DNA of 64,000 bases from Paludisphaera mucosa (GTDB lineage Bacteria; Planctomycetota; Planctomycetia; Isosphaerales; Isosphaeraceae), in NCBI RefSeq assembly GCF_029589435.1, contig NZ_JARRAG010000002.1, positions 4,464,001 through 4,528,000 of the forward strand. Direction: 5' to 3'. Positions 41,439 to 50,367 of this stretch are shown here, in pieces. Positions within the stretch are counted from its first letter, which is position 1, and each line of letters opens with the position of its first letter. The notes under the pieces were generated by a model. That model did no database searches, had not been told where the DNA came from, and saw only the letters and a list, made by a program, of their open reading frames with translations. The position numbers and the translations under genes were made by a program.

Positions 41439-43925
41439 ATGCCGCGTCGACGTCCCCGCCCGCGGGCCTTCGCGCCCGAGATCCTCGAAGCCCGTCGCCT
41501 GCTCGCCTACGTCCCCGGGCCGGTCTTCGCCATCGACCAGGCCACGGCCGGCGACCAGTCCGGGGCCCGCACGGCCGTCGACCTGCGAGGTCGCGTGATC
41601 GTCGCCTGGGAGGCCGGCGACGGCTCGGGGCGGGGGGTCTACGCGCGACGGTTCGAGTCGGGCGGGGCCCCGCTGGGCGACGCCTTCCGGCTCAACGACG
41701 CGACCGCGGGCGACCAGGTCTCGCCCCGGATCGCCGTCGACCGTTCCGGCGCGATCGTGGTCGCCTGGTGGTCCGACTCGCAACTCGACTTCCGCCGCTA
41801 CGACCGCGACGGGACGCCGATCGGCGGCGTGCAGGCCCTGCCCGGCACCGAGGGGTTCTCGCCCCGGTTCGAGCTGGCCGGCGTCGACGCCGACGGCTTC
41901 CTGATCTACGCCGAGGGCTTCCAGTTCCGCTGGTACACGCTCGACGGGACGCTCGAAAGCGCCCGGACGCTCGACCCGACCTCGGAGGGTTGGACGGCCG
42001 TGGAATCCACCGCCCCCGACCGCGTAAAGTGGTCCAATCTCGCCTTCTACGCGACGGTGACCTGGACCGACGTCCGCGCACGCCAGGAAGGGGCGACGAC
42101 CGTCTACGACGTCCAGATCATGCAGGCCTCGATCCACGCCCGAGAGCTGTCCGGCGGCGCGCCGAGCGTCGTGGCGACGGAATCCGGGCTGGCGGACGCC
42201 GACCTCGCCAACGGGCTGAACCCTTGGATCCTCACCGACTCGGGCGCGAAGTTCATCGCCTGGCGCGACAGGGCCTCGTTCGGCCCGGTGATCCGGCTGA
42301 AGGAGCCCGCCTATCCCGACTGGCCGGTGCAGGAGTTCGGCGACGCGACCGACGGCACGCCGACGACGATCGCGCCGGGCCTCTTCCCGAACGCGTTCAT
42401 GGTCCATTTCGTCCGCCCGGGCGAGGCGGGCCCCGACGCGAGCTACTACCGCCTCTGGACGACCTACCACTTCAAGCAAACGCACACCTACTGGGTCCCC
42501 TACGGGAGCCCGACCCCGACGCCCGACGTCCCCCCGGGATCGTTCGACTCCCTGTCGATCATCGCGACCAGCGGGAGCGACTTCTGGTTCCTCCACCGCT
42601 CCCCGGCCGGCGAGCTCCTCGCCCAGCGCTACTACGCCGACGAGATCGCATCGAAGATCGGGTTCGTCGCCTACACGCCGGACGTCGGCGAGTCCGACGG
42701 CGAGGCCGTCGTCTGGCTGCACCGCGGCGGCGACCTGTCGCAGCCGGCGACCATCGCCTACGCGGCCGTGGAGGACCGCTACCAAACCTTCTACAGGGTC
42801 GGCCTGGCCGGCTACGACTTCACGCCGGTGACGGGCGAGGTCGTCTTCGAGCCCGGCCGCTCCGAGGCGAGCTTCGTCGTCCCGATCCTCGACGACGACG
42901 TCCCCGACGGCGACAAGACCGTGCGCCTTCTGATCGGCGCGCCGGGCACGTCGCCGGACGGCTGGACGACCTACAACCTCCTGAAGATCCTCGACAAGGA
43001 CGACCCCGCCCGCCGCGACCTGGCCTTCTTCGACTACGGCGCGGCCGGCCTCTGGACCTGGAACCAGGTCGAGGGCTGGCGGAAGATCAACGACGTCGAT
43101 CCCGTGCAGGTCCTCGCCACGTCCGACCGCGAGGCGTTCGTCGACTTCGGCGCCGCCGGGCTCTGGCGCTGGGACGCCCTGAGAAGCTGGGTGAAGCTCA
43201 ACGACCTCGCCCCCGAGCACATGGCCGACGGGGTGGACTCGACCTCCTCCTCGCCCAGCATCCCGCGACACTCGCTCTTCCTCGACTACGGCCCCCAGGG
43301 CCTCTGGTCCTGGAGCGAGCTTCGAGGTTGGGCGAAGCTCAACGACGCCGACCCCGTGCGGATGATCGCCGACGAGCAGGCCCTCTTCCTCGACTTCGGC
43401 CCCGCGGGTCTCTGGGCCTGGCAGGAGACGAACCGCTACACGTTCATCAGCCCCGACGTCCCCCAGGCGATGACCAGCCTCGACGGCCGGCTCTACCTCG
43501 ATTACGGGCCGGCCGGGCTCTGGCGCTGGCAGGCCGGCGCGCCGAACTGGATCAAGATCAACGGCGCCGACCCCGAGGCGATGGCCGTCGGCGCCGACGG
43601 CCTGTTCGTCGATTACGGCCCCTACGGCCTCTGGCGCTGGGACGCGACGAACGGCATGGCCCCCCTGAGCGGCGACGACCCCTCGACGCTCGCCGTCGCG
43701 CAGGGGGGTCTCTTCGCGGCCTTCGCCCGCGGCGGCCTGCGGCTCTGGACGCCGGCCGGCGGCTGGGCCCCGCTCAACGACGTCGCCCCGGCCGCGATCG
43801 CGACGAGCCCGAACGTCGACGACGCCATCCTCGATTACGGCCCCGCCGGCCTCTGGCGCTGGAGCCCGGCGTCGGGCTGGAGGAAGATCAACGACGTCTC
43901 CCCCCGCGCCGTCGCCCGGATGTAG
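41439..43925 (+). CDS. Surface repeat protein D (long form)
   Basis: An 828-aa protein with the N-terminal motif APEILEARRLLAY, then a 380-residue region absent from A-C: GPVFAIDQATAGDQSGARTA, RVIVAWEAGDGSGRGVYARR, then DQVSPRIAVDRSGAIVVAWW, a repeat-rich beta structure like bacterial beta-propeller/hemolysin proteins. A Calx-beta-like domain at about 405-522 (AYTPDVGESDGEAVVWLHRG) leads to eight GLWxW repeats from 526. The second repeat has a Ser-rich insertion. The start ATG at 41439 was chosen by analogy with gene E; a GTG at 41301 lies in frame but upstream sequence is not protein-like. Secreted, function unknown. Confidence 0.85.
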   Translation: MPRRRPRPRAFAPEILEARRLLAYVPGPVFAIDQATAGDQSGARTAVDLRGRVIVAWEAGDGSGRGVYARRFESGGAPLGDAFRLNDATAGDQVSPRIAVDRSGAIVVAWWSDSQLDFRRYDRDGTPIGGVQALPGTEGFSPRFELAGVDADGFLIYAEGFQFRWYTLDGTLESARTLDPTSEGWTAVESTAPDRVKWSNLAFYATVTWTDVRARQEGATTVYDVQIMQASIHARELSGGAPSVVATESGLADADLANGLNPWILTDSGAKFIAWRDRASFGPVIRLKEPAYPDWPVQEFGDATDGTPTTIAPGLFPNAFMVHFVRPGEAGPDASYYRLWTTYHFKQTHTYWVPYGSPTPTPDVPPGSFDSLSIIATSGSDFWFLHRSPAGELLAQRYYADEIASKIGFVAYTPDVGESDGEAVVWLHRGGDLSQPATIAYAAVEDRYQTFYRVGLAGYDFTPVTGEVVFEPGRSEASFVVPILDDDVPDGDKTVRLLIGAPGTSPDGWTTYNLLKILDKDDPARRDLAFFDYGAAGLWTWNQVEGWRKINDVDPVQVLATSDREAFVDFGAAGLWRWDALRSWVKLNDLAPEHMADGVDSTSSSPSIPRHSLFLDYGPQGLWSWSELRGWAKLNDADPVRMIADEQALFLDFGPAGLWAWQETNRYTFISPDVPQAMTSLDGRLYLDYGPAGLWRWQAGAPNWIKINGADPEAMAVGADGLFVDYGPYGLWRWDATNGMAPLSGDDPSTLAVAQGGLFAAFARGGLRLWTPAGGWAPLNDVAPAAIATSPNVDDAILDYGPAGLWRWSPASGWRKINDVSPRAVARM

Positions 43926-44095
43926 CGGCCGCAGGACGGGCCAATCGTGAACAATATTTCATATTTCGTAAGAACGCCGCGGGCCTCGCGTTCATCCCTT
44001 GGGGGTGGCTCTCGTCCGGATTGCGGGGTTGAGCTGCGTCCCGGCTCCGGCGGGAACGACCGGGAGTCGATCCTGCATCCGGGTGGAGCCCCGCC

Positions 44096-46618
44096 ATGCG
44101 ACGAATCGACCGACGGCCCCGCAGGCGGGCCTTGACCCTCGAACCGCTCGAAGACCGCCGGCTCCTCGCCGACGCCGCGCCGGGGCCGGTGTTCGACGTC
44201 GCCGCGGGCCTGACCGGGGCCGACCACGCCTTCCGCTCGGCCTACGACGGGAGGGGCGTCGTCACCGTGGTCTGGGAGGGCTACGGGGCGGGCGAGGGCT
44301 TCGACGTCTACGGCCGGCGATTCAACCTCGCGGGGAGCCCGCTGGGCGACGCCTTCCTGCTCAACGTCGAGACGGCCGGGGACCAGGTCGCGCCCCGGGT
44401 CGCGATCTCCGGGGAAGGCGAGGCCGTCGTCACCTGGTGGAGCGACTCCCGCCTGTATTTCCGCCGTTACGACGCCGAGGGCGCGGCGATCGCCGGCCCG
44501 CAGGTCCTGGACGGGACGGCGGGGCTCGCCCGCGGATACGAGCTGCTTCGCCCCCGCGACGACGGCTTCGCGGACCACGCCGACGGCTTCGCGGACCACG
44601 CCGACGGCTTCGCGATCTACGCCGACGGCTTCCAGCTCCGCTGGTACGGCCCCGACGGCTCGCCGAGGCGTTCGGCCGACCTCGGCCCGGTCGTGGCCGA
44701 GGGGGGCTGGACGCTCCGCGAGTCCGACGACCCGGCCCGCGCGGAGGAGTTGAGCGACGGATCCGTCCTGCTGACGTGGACGGCGATCCTCGGCCGCGAG
44801 GAGGGGGGCGCGACGGTCTACGACGCCCACATCCGCAGCCTCGTCGTCTCCGCGGACGGCAGCCCCGCGGCCGCCTATCTGGTCGCCGCGCCGACCGGCC
44901 TGGCCGCCGACGTCGCGGCCGCGATCCAACCCTCGCTCCTCGACACCCCGCACGGGACGCTCGTCGTCTGGCGCGAACTTCAGCCCTACGGCCCGGTGCT
45001 CACGGCGAAGTCGTACGAGGCGGATCCGGCGTCGGGCGCCTTCGACTTCTCCGATTCGTGGCCCGACGGGTCGGACGGCGAGCCGACGGCCGTGTCAGTG
45101 CTCGCCTCGGGCGACGTCGCGGTGCATTACGTGCGCCCGGGGGCGACCGGCGCCGACGCGAGCTACTTTCGCACCTGGACGGCCATAAAGCTCCTCCCCT
45201 GGGAGCCCAACTCCTGGTACTGGTATCCGGACGGCGACCCGGTCGCCACGCCCGACATCCCCCCGGGCTCGTTCGGCGACCTGACGATCGTGCCGACCAT
45301 CGACGCCGAGTTCTGGCTGCTGAGGGACGACCCCGGCGCCCGCCCCGGCCTGCACGCCCAGCGCGTCGCTCCGGCGGAGACGAGCGTCGGGTTCGCCCCG
45401 GGCGTGAATCGGGTCGGCGAGGCGGACGGGCAGGTCGTCGTGCGGTTCGTCCGCTCGGGCGACGTCTCGCAGCCGACCTCCATCCGGGTCGCGACCGGGG
45501 TCCCCACCTTCAGCCCCGACGCCGCCATCGCGGGCTATCACTTCACGCCGGTCGACGTCGTGCTGACCTTCGCGGCCGGCTCGACCGAGGCGTCGGTCGT
45601 CGTCCCGATCCTCGACAACGACGCCCCCGACGGGGACCGGCGCCTCTTCGTCACCTTCTCGTACCTCGACGGGGGGGCCCATCCCACCATCTTCACGTAC
45701 TTTCCGATCACGATCGTCGACGACGACGACCCCGCCCGGCGCAACCTGGCTTTCTTCGACTACGACGCGGCCGGCCTGTGGAGCTGGAACGAGGCCGAGG
45801 GCTGGCGGCAGCTCAGCGCCGCCGACCCCGGGGCGATCCTCGCCGCGCCCGGACGCTCGGCGTTCGTCGACTTCGGCCCCCAGGGCCTCTGGACCTGGGA
45901 CGGCGTCCGGAGTTGGCGGAAGCTCAACGACGTGGCGCCCGAATCCATGACCTACGGCGACGGCAGGCTGTTCCTCGACTACGGCCCCCGGGGCCTCTGG
46001 TCTTGGAGCGAGAACCAGGGCTGGGCGCGGCTCAACGAGGTCGACCCCGTGCGGATGATCGCGGGCGGCCAGTCCCTCTACGTCGACTTCGGCCACGGCG
46101 GTCTCTGGAGCTGGACCGCGAACGACGGCTACACCCTCGTGAGCCGCGACATCCCCGAGGCGATGGCGGCCGACTCCTACTACGACCTCTACCTGGATTA
46201 TGGGTCGGCGGGCGTCTGGAGGTGGCGTCCCTTCGAGACGAACTGGCTGAAGATCGACGACCGCGACCCCCAGGCGATCGTCGGCGGCCCCGACGGCCTG
46301 TCCTTCGACCTCGGCCCCGCCGGCCTCTGGCGCTGGGACGAGTCCTTGGGGACCTCGTGGCTGAGCGCCTACGACCCCTCGGCGATCGCCCCTGAGCAGG
46401 GCGGAGCTTTCGTGAGCTTCGGCGCGGGCGGCCTGTGGCGCTGGACCCAGGCCGAGGGCTTCGCGAAGCTCAACGACCTCGCCCCGGAGACGATCGCCGG
46501 GTTCGGCCTGACCGACGCCATCCTCGACTTCGGCCCCTCCGGCCTCTGGCGATGGACCCTCGCGTCGGGCTGGCTCAAGCTCAACGACCTCTCCCCCCGC
46601 GCCGTCGCCCGGCCGTAG
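44096..46618 (+). CDS. Surface repeat protein E (long form)
   Basis: An 840-aa close relative of D. The motif is LEPLEDRRLLADAA; the extra N-terminal region (about 25-430) has DQVAPRVAISGEGEAVVTWW. The Calx-beta-like domain lies at about 431-545 and the eight repeats from about 549 (FFDYDAAGLWSWN, VDFGPQGLWTWD, LDYGPRGLWSWS, and a final WLKLNDLSPRAVARP). A threefold 21-bp duplication at 44561-44623 gives GFADHADGFADHADGFAIY where D has one copy. The start ATG at 44096 follows GGGTGGAGCC. Secreted. Confidence 0.88.
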   Translation: MRRIDRRPRRRALTLEPLEDRRLLADAAPGPVFDVAAGLTGADHAFRSAYDGRGVVTVVWEGYGAGEGFDVYGRRFNLAGSPLGDAFLLNVETAGDQVAPRVAISGEGEAVVTWWSDSRLYFRRYDAEGAAIAGPQVLDGTAGLARGYELLRPRDDGFADHADGFADHADGFAIYADGFQLRWYGPDGSPRRSADLGPVVAEGGWTLRESDDPARAEELSDGSVLLTWTAILGREEGGATVYDAHIRSLVVSADGSPAAAYLVAAPTGLAADVAAAIQPSLLDTPHGTLVVWRELQPYGPVLTAKSYEADPASGAFDFSDSWPDGSDGEPTAVSVLASGDVAVHYVRPGATGADASYFRTWTAIKLLPWEPNSWYWYPDGDPVATPDIPPGSFGDLTIVPTIDAEFWLLRDDPGARPGLHAQRVAPAETSVGFAPGVNRVGEADGQVVVRFVRSGDVSQPTSIRVATGVPTFSPDAAIAGYHFTPVDVVLTFAAGSTEASVVVPILDNDAPDGDRRLFVTFSYLDGGAHPTIFTYFPITIVDDDDPARRNLAFFDYDAAGLWSWNEAEGWRQLSAADPGAILAAPGRSAFVDFGPQGLWTWDGVRSWRKLNDVAPESMTYGDGRLFLDYGPRGLWSWSENQGWARLNEVDPVRMIAGGQSLYVDFGHGGLWSWTANDGYTLVSRDIPEAMAADSYYDLYLDYGSAGVWRWRPFETNWLKIDDRDPQAIVGGPDGLSFDLGPAGLWRWDESLGTSWLSAYDPSAIAPEQGGAFVSFGAGGLWRWTQAEGFAKLNDLAPETIAGFGLTDAILDFGPSGLWRWTLASGWLKLNDLSPRAVARP
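44561..44623 (+). repeat. Three tandem 21-bp units inside gene E
   Basis: GACGGCTTCGCGGACCACGCC twice (44561-44581, 44582-44602) and a variant with GATCTAC (44603-44623). In-frame, each adds seven residues. The paralogue D has a single unit here. Confidence 0.85.
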
Positions 46619-46666
46619 CGCGCCAGCGGCGCAGCGTCGCGGCTTCCCGGAGGCGCCTCGAGAAAG

Positions 46667-46901
46667 TCTCCGACGGACGACCGCGTCGACCCCGGCGGCG
46701 GGCCCTCTCGCCCGAACTCCTCGAAGCCCGGCGGTTGCTCGGCCACGCGCCGCCCGGGCCGGGGTTCCATCGACGGTCGACGCGGCGGATCTCGCGACCG
46801 TCGTCCGCGAGGTCCTCGACGCCGGCTTCTGGCGCCGGTCGTCGACCGAGGGTTGGACGAAGCTCAACGACGTCGCCCCCCAGGCCGTCGTCGCGGCGTA
46901 A
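46667..46901 (+). pseudogene. Eroded seventh copy of the surface repeat gene
   Basis: The frame starting at about 46667 reads VSDGRPRRPRRRALSPELLE, then ARRLLGHAPPGPGF, as in the N-termini of D and E. The C-terminal end of a repeat (GFWRRSSTEGWTKLNDVAPQ, then AVVAA and a stop at 46899-46901) occurs in another frame. Everything between, over 700 residues, is deleted and no start codon is left. It sits between intact genes E and F, so the array once had at least seven members. Confidence 0.75.
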
Positions 46902-47365
46902 GTCCTCGGCTCGGGCCGACCGCCCGCCATTTCCTGGAGGCCCCTGGCGGGAGCCCGACGGCCGTGCTATCTTGCCGGCGACGGCTCGACGCCCGAGACG
47001 TCGGAACGCAGCGAAGCGCCTTCCCGTTTGCAAGCTGGAGCGACCGCGCAGGTCCCCGGAACGCGAGCCTCTCCGCGAGAGCCCCTCACCCCGCGTCGAC
47101 CCTTGGTCGAGATCGACGAAGTCGTCGAACGCCGAGGCGAACCCGAATCCCGGCGACGAAGCCGAAGCCGTCGGTCCCCCCTTGCCGTCGCCCGAGCCCG
47201 GGGCGATCCGGACCTTCCTTTACCATAAAAATGGTTTCATGTCAGTAAGATCGTGCGAGCCCGCACGTCTGGGTGAGCGCAAGCTTTCCCCTGATACCAT
47301 TCGCCGCACGTCGGCGTCGGCCTTCGATCGAGTTCAACGACGCCGTTGCATCTTGGAGCACACCC
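46902..47365. other. Intergenic region before repeat gene F
   Basis: No gene is seen in about 460 bp. The only notable part is AT-rich: ACCATAAAAATGGT at 47222-47235, a perfect 5-bp palindrome around AAAA, surrounded by TTTACC and GTCAGTAAG. It may be a promoter or operator for gene F, 130 bp upstream of its start. Confidence 0.45.
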
Positions 47366-49870
47366 ATGAGGCGGACAAAAGGACGATCGCGTCGGGCCCT
47401 CAGGCCGGTCCTGAGCCTGGAATCGCTGGAGTGGCGGCAGATGCTCTCCTACGGCGCGCCCGCGCCGGCGTTCCTGGTGAACGAGACGATCGCGGGGGGC
47501 CAGTCGGCGCCCCGGTCGGTCGTGGACGACCAGGGCCGGGTCAATGTCGTCTGGCAGGATTACGGCGGCGACGGCTCGGGTTACGGCGTCTACGCCCGGA
47601 GTTTCGACGTCGGCGGCAATCCCGTCGGGACCCAGTTTCGGGTCAACGCCGAAACGGCGGGCGACCAGACCGACCCCCGGATCGCCGTGCGGAGCATCAC
47701 CTATCAGGACGACGGCCTGATCGTCACCTGGCGCGACGGCGGCCAGGTCGACTTCCAGCTCTACGACGCCCAGGGCCTGAAGGTCGGCGAGCCCACGCCG
47801 CTCGCCGGCGTCGCGGGGGTTCCCGCCGACTACGAGCTGGTCGGCCTGCCGTCCGGGGGGTTCCTGATCGTCACCGACGACCAGATCTACACCTTCGGCG
47901 CCGACGGGACGCCCGCCGGCTCGACGACGCTGGATCGGGCGCACGCCGGCTGGACCGTCCAGGATTCGGACGCCCCCGGCCGCGTCGGCATCCTCTATTA
48001 CGACACGGCGGTCGTGACGTGGGCGGAGACCCGCTCGCGCCAGAACGCCGCCGACGAGACGGTGTACGACGCCCGGATCTGGGCCGCGCCGCTGAACAGC
48101 TACGACCCGATGTTGCAAGGTCCGATCCTCGTGGCCGAGATCGACGACGCGACGAGCGCGGCCGAACTGGCGGCCCTGGATCCGACCGTCGTCCGGCCCG
48201 CGGGCTACTACGGCACGTCGCTGATCGCCTGGCGTCAGGCCGAGGCCGCCGGGACGACCTTCCACGCCCGACAGATCGACTACGACGGGACCCCGATCGG
48301 GGAGGGCTTCACGCTCGCCACGGCGGCCCCCGGCGACTCCGAGGCCGCCGCCATCGGCTGGCTCGGCGACGACGCCCTGGCGGTCTTCTTCGTCGATCAG
48401 GATCCGGCCGGGCCGGACGGCGGCTACATCCAGATCTTCGGCGCCGACGGGACCCCGATCGACGGGCCGATCGCCGCGCCCGACGTCGCGGCCGATTCGC
48501 TGGCGAGCCTGACCGTGGTCCCGACCGCCGGCAGCGACTTCCTGCTGATCTGGGGCGACCCGCAGGCCGATCCGACGGCCGGCGAGGTCTCGGCCCAGCG
48601 ATTCGCGTCGACCCGCAAGGGCCTGGGGATCTCGAACGACGGCCTCGACGTCTCCGAGTCGGTCGGGCAGGCCGTCTTCACGGTGATCCGCAGCGGCGAC
48701 CTCTCGCAGGCGGCGAGCGTCCGGTATGCGACCCGGGACGGGTCGGCCCTCGCCGGCTACGACTACACGCCGACCTCGGGCGTCCTGAACTTCGCCCCCG
48801 GCCAGGCCCTGGGCACGATCGCCCTCTCCGTCGTCGACGACCACGTCGCCGAGAATTACAAGTATTTCTACGTGAGCCTCTCCGACCCCGTCGGCGTCGA
48901 CGATCTCGGCAATGTCGAGGGCTACGTCTCGATCGAGGACGACGAGCCCGCCGCCGAGCACCCGCTCGTCTTCGTCGACTACGACGCCTACGGCCTCTGG
49001 ACCTACAACCAAGTCGAGGGCTGGGCCCAGATCAACACCGTCGACCCCCAGTCGGTCCTCACCACCTGGAGGCGCGACGCCTACATCGACTTCGGCCCCG
49101 GCGGGCTCTGGCACTGGGACCAGCTCCGCGGCTACAGCCAGATCAGCGCCGTCGACCCCCAGTCGGTCATGCTCGATGAGAACGGCGACAGCGTCTACAT
49201 CGACTTCGGATACGGCGGCCTCTGGAAGTGGAGCGAGTCCGCGGGATATACGCCGATCAACAGCGTCGATCCCCAGCAGGTCATCGTCCAGTTCGACCAC
49301 CTCGACATCGACTTCGGCCCCGGCGGGCTCTGGCGGTGGAGCGAGGCCGCGGGCTACACGCAGATCAGCCCCTTCGACCCCGAGGCCGTCGCGAGCAACT
49401 ACAACGAGCTCTACATCGACTTCGGCGCCGGCGGACTCTGGCGGTGGAGCGGGACGGCGGGCTTCGCGCAGCTCCACACCGTCAGCCCCGAGACGATGAC
49501 GCTGGGTTACACCTACGACGTCGCGTCCGGCTACGGCGACGTGCTCTATCTCGACTACGGCGCGGGCGGCCTCTGGCAGTGGAGCGAGGGCGCGGGCTTC
49601 TCGCAGATCAACGCCGCCAACCCCGAGTCGGTCGTCTACGACGGCTACCAGACCCTGTACATCGACTTCGGCACCGGCGGCCTCTGGAAGTGGGGCCAGA
49701 CCGCGGGCTACCAGCAGGTCAACGGCGCCAACCCCGAGCTGGTCGCCTTCAGCTCGTTCGACCAGGCCCTCTACATCGGCTTCGGCGCCGGCGGCTTCTG
49801 GCGATGGTCCGCGACGGACGGCTTCCGGAAGCTCAACGACGCCGCTCCCCCCGCCTTCAGCGTGGCGTGA
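47366..49870 (+). CDS. Surface repeat protein F (long form)
   Basis: An 834-aa member. The N-terminal motif is SLESLEWRQMLS, the most divergent of the set, with an extra region of about 390 residues (VNETIAGGQSAPRSVVDDQG, RVNVVWQDYGGDGSGYGVYA). The Calx-beta-like domain lies at about 421-532 and the eight repeats from 532 (IDFGPGGLWHWD, IDFGYGGLWKWS, IDFGAGGLWRWS and others), with Q-rich turns (YSQIS, FAQLH) where others have RKIND. ATG at 47366 follows TTGGAGC. A longer in-frame start upstream is not supported. Secreted; last of the array. Confidence 0.88.
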   Translation: MRRTKGRSRRALRPVLSLESLEWRQMLSYGAPAPAFLVNETIAGGQSAPRSVVDDQGRVNVVWQDYGGDGSGYGVYARSFDVGGNPVGTQFRVNAETAGDQTDPRIAVRSITYQDDGLIVTWRDGGQVDFQLYDAQGLKVGEPTPLAGVAGVPADYELVGLPSGGFLIVTDDQIYTFGADGTPAGSTTLDRAHAGWTVQDSDAPGRVGILYYDTAVVTWAETRSRQNAADETVYDARIWAAPLNSYDPMLQGPILVAEIDDATSAAELAALDPTVVRPAGYYGTSLIAWRQAEAAGTTFHARQIDYDGTPIGEGFTLATAAPGDSEAAAIGWLGDDALAVFFVDQDPAGPDGGYIQIFGADGTPIDGPIAAPDVAADSLASLTVVPTAGSDFLLIWGDPQADPTAGEVSAQRFASTRKGLGISNDGLDVSESVGQAVFTVIRSGDLSQAASVRYATRDGSALAGYDYTPTSGVLNFAPGQALGTIALSVVDDHVAENYKYFYVSLSDPVGVDDLGNVEGYVSIEDDEPAAEHPLVFVDYDAYGLWTYNQVEGWAQINTVDPQSVLTTWRRDAYIDFGPGGLWHWDQLRGYSQISAVDPQSVMLDENGDSVYIDFGYGGLWKWSESAGYTPINSVDPQQVIVQFDHLDIDFGPGGLWRWSEAAGYTQISPFDPEAVASNYNELYIDFGAGGLWRWSGTAGFAQLHTVSPETMTLGYTYDVASGYGDVLYLDYGAGGLWQWSEGAGFSQINAANPESVVYDGYQTLYIDFGTGGLWKWGQTAGYQQVNGANPELVAFSSFDQALYIGFGAGGFWRWSATDGFRKLNDAAPPAFSVA

Positions 49871-50024
49871 CGCCCCCCGACGATCGGGCCGACCCGGCCC
49901 GGACGCGACCGCCGCGAGGCGGCCCGCCCGGGCCGGTCGCGTTTCGAGGCCGACGCACGGCCGCGTCGCCTCGCCCCGTAGCCGCCGAGACAGGGATCCG
50001 CGAGGCGTCCAGGAGGACGAACCG
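49871..50024. other. Spacer after repeat gene F
   Basis: Only GC-rich sequence without a convincing gene; codon-like bias is absent. It is followed by a truncated DUF4058 start and then, at 50180-50260, an AT-rich island. Confidence 0.35.
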
Positions 50025-50198
50025 ATGCCGCCACCGTTCCCCGGCGTGAACCCGTTTCGGGAACAGCCGGCGCTCCGGCCGGTCGGGAGATCGCCCGCCC
50101 GCGAGGAAGGCGGGGTCGCGGCGGTGGAGCGCCCAGGCCGACTCGCTCGCGCCGGGGGGCCCGGCTTCTCATGCGGATTCAACTTTTATTCTGATTGA
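50025..50198 (+). pseudogene. N-terminal remnant of a DUF4058 gene
   Basis: A strong ribosome site AGGAGG (50011-50016) precedes ATG and MPPPFPGVNPFREQP, the typical opening of DUF4058 proteins (MPxPFPGMxPxLE). The homology ends after about 15 residues, and the frame stops after 57 codons. DUF4058 proteins are about 250 aa, so this is a fossil start with an intact translation signal. Confidence 0.5.
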
Positions 50199-50245
50199 TT
50201 TTTTATTCCACTCCGTTGTTTATTTCGAGGCATGTTTTATTCTGA
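50184..50245. promoter_or_regulatory. AT-rich region with an 11-bp direct repeat upstream of the FkbM gene
   Basis: TTTTATTCTGA at 50184-50194 and again at 50235-50245, 40 bp apart, in a strongly AT-rich segment of an otherwise GC-rich region, 120-180 bp before the methyltransferase start. It may hold a promoter and paired binding sites, or mark foreign DNA. Confidence 0.4.
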
Positions 50246-50367
50246 CGTGGGTATGGGCATGACCCACGAGATCGACGCCTGGCGTCGCTCCCCCGGAACT
50301 GCGGGTCCGGCGCCGCGTCGGCCCTTCGGCGCCCGATCGCGCCTGCGAAGAGGCAGAGGAACCGACC

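Noticed and set aside
47237-50182. Leftward frame of 981 codons opposite repeat gene F
   Set aside because: Repetitive Gly/Asp/Val content comes from the complement of the repeats; no start signal or domain.
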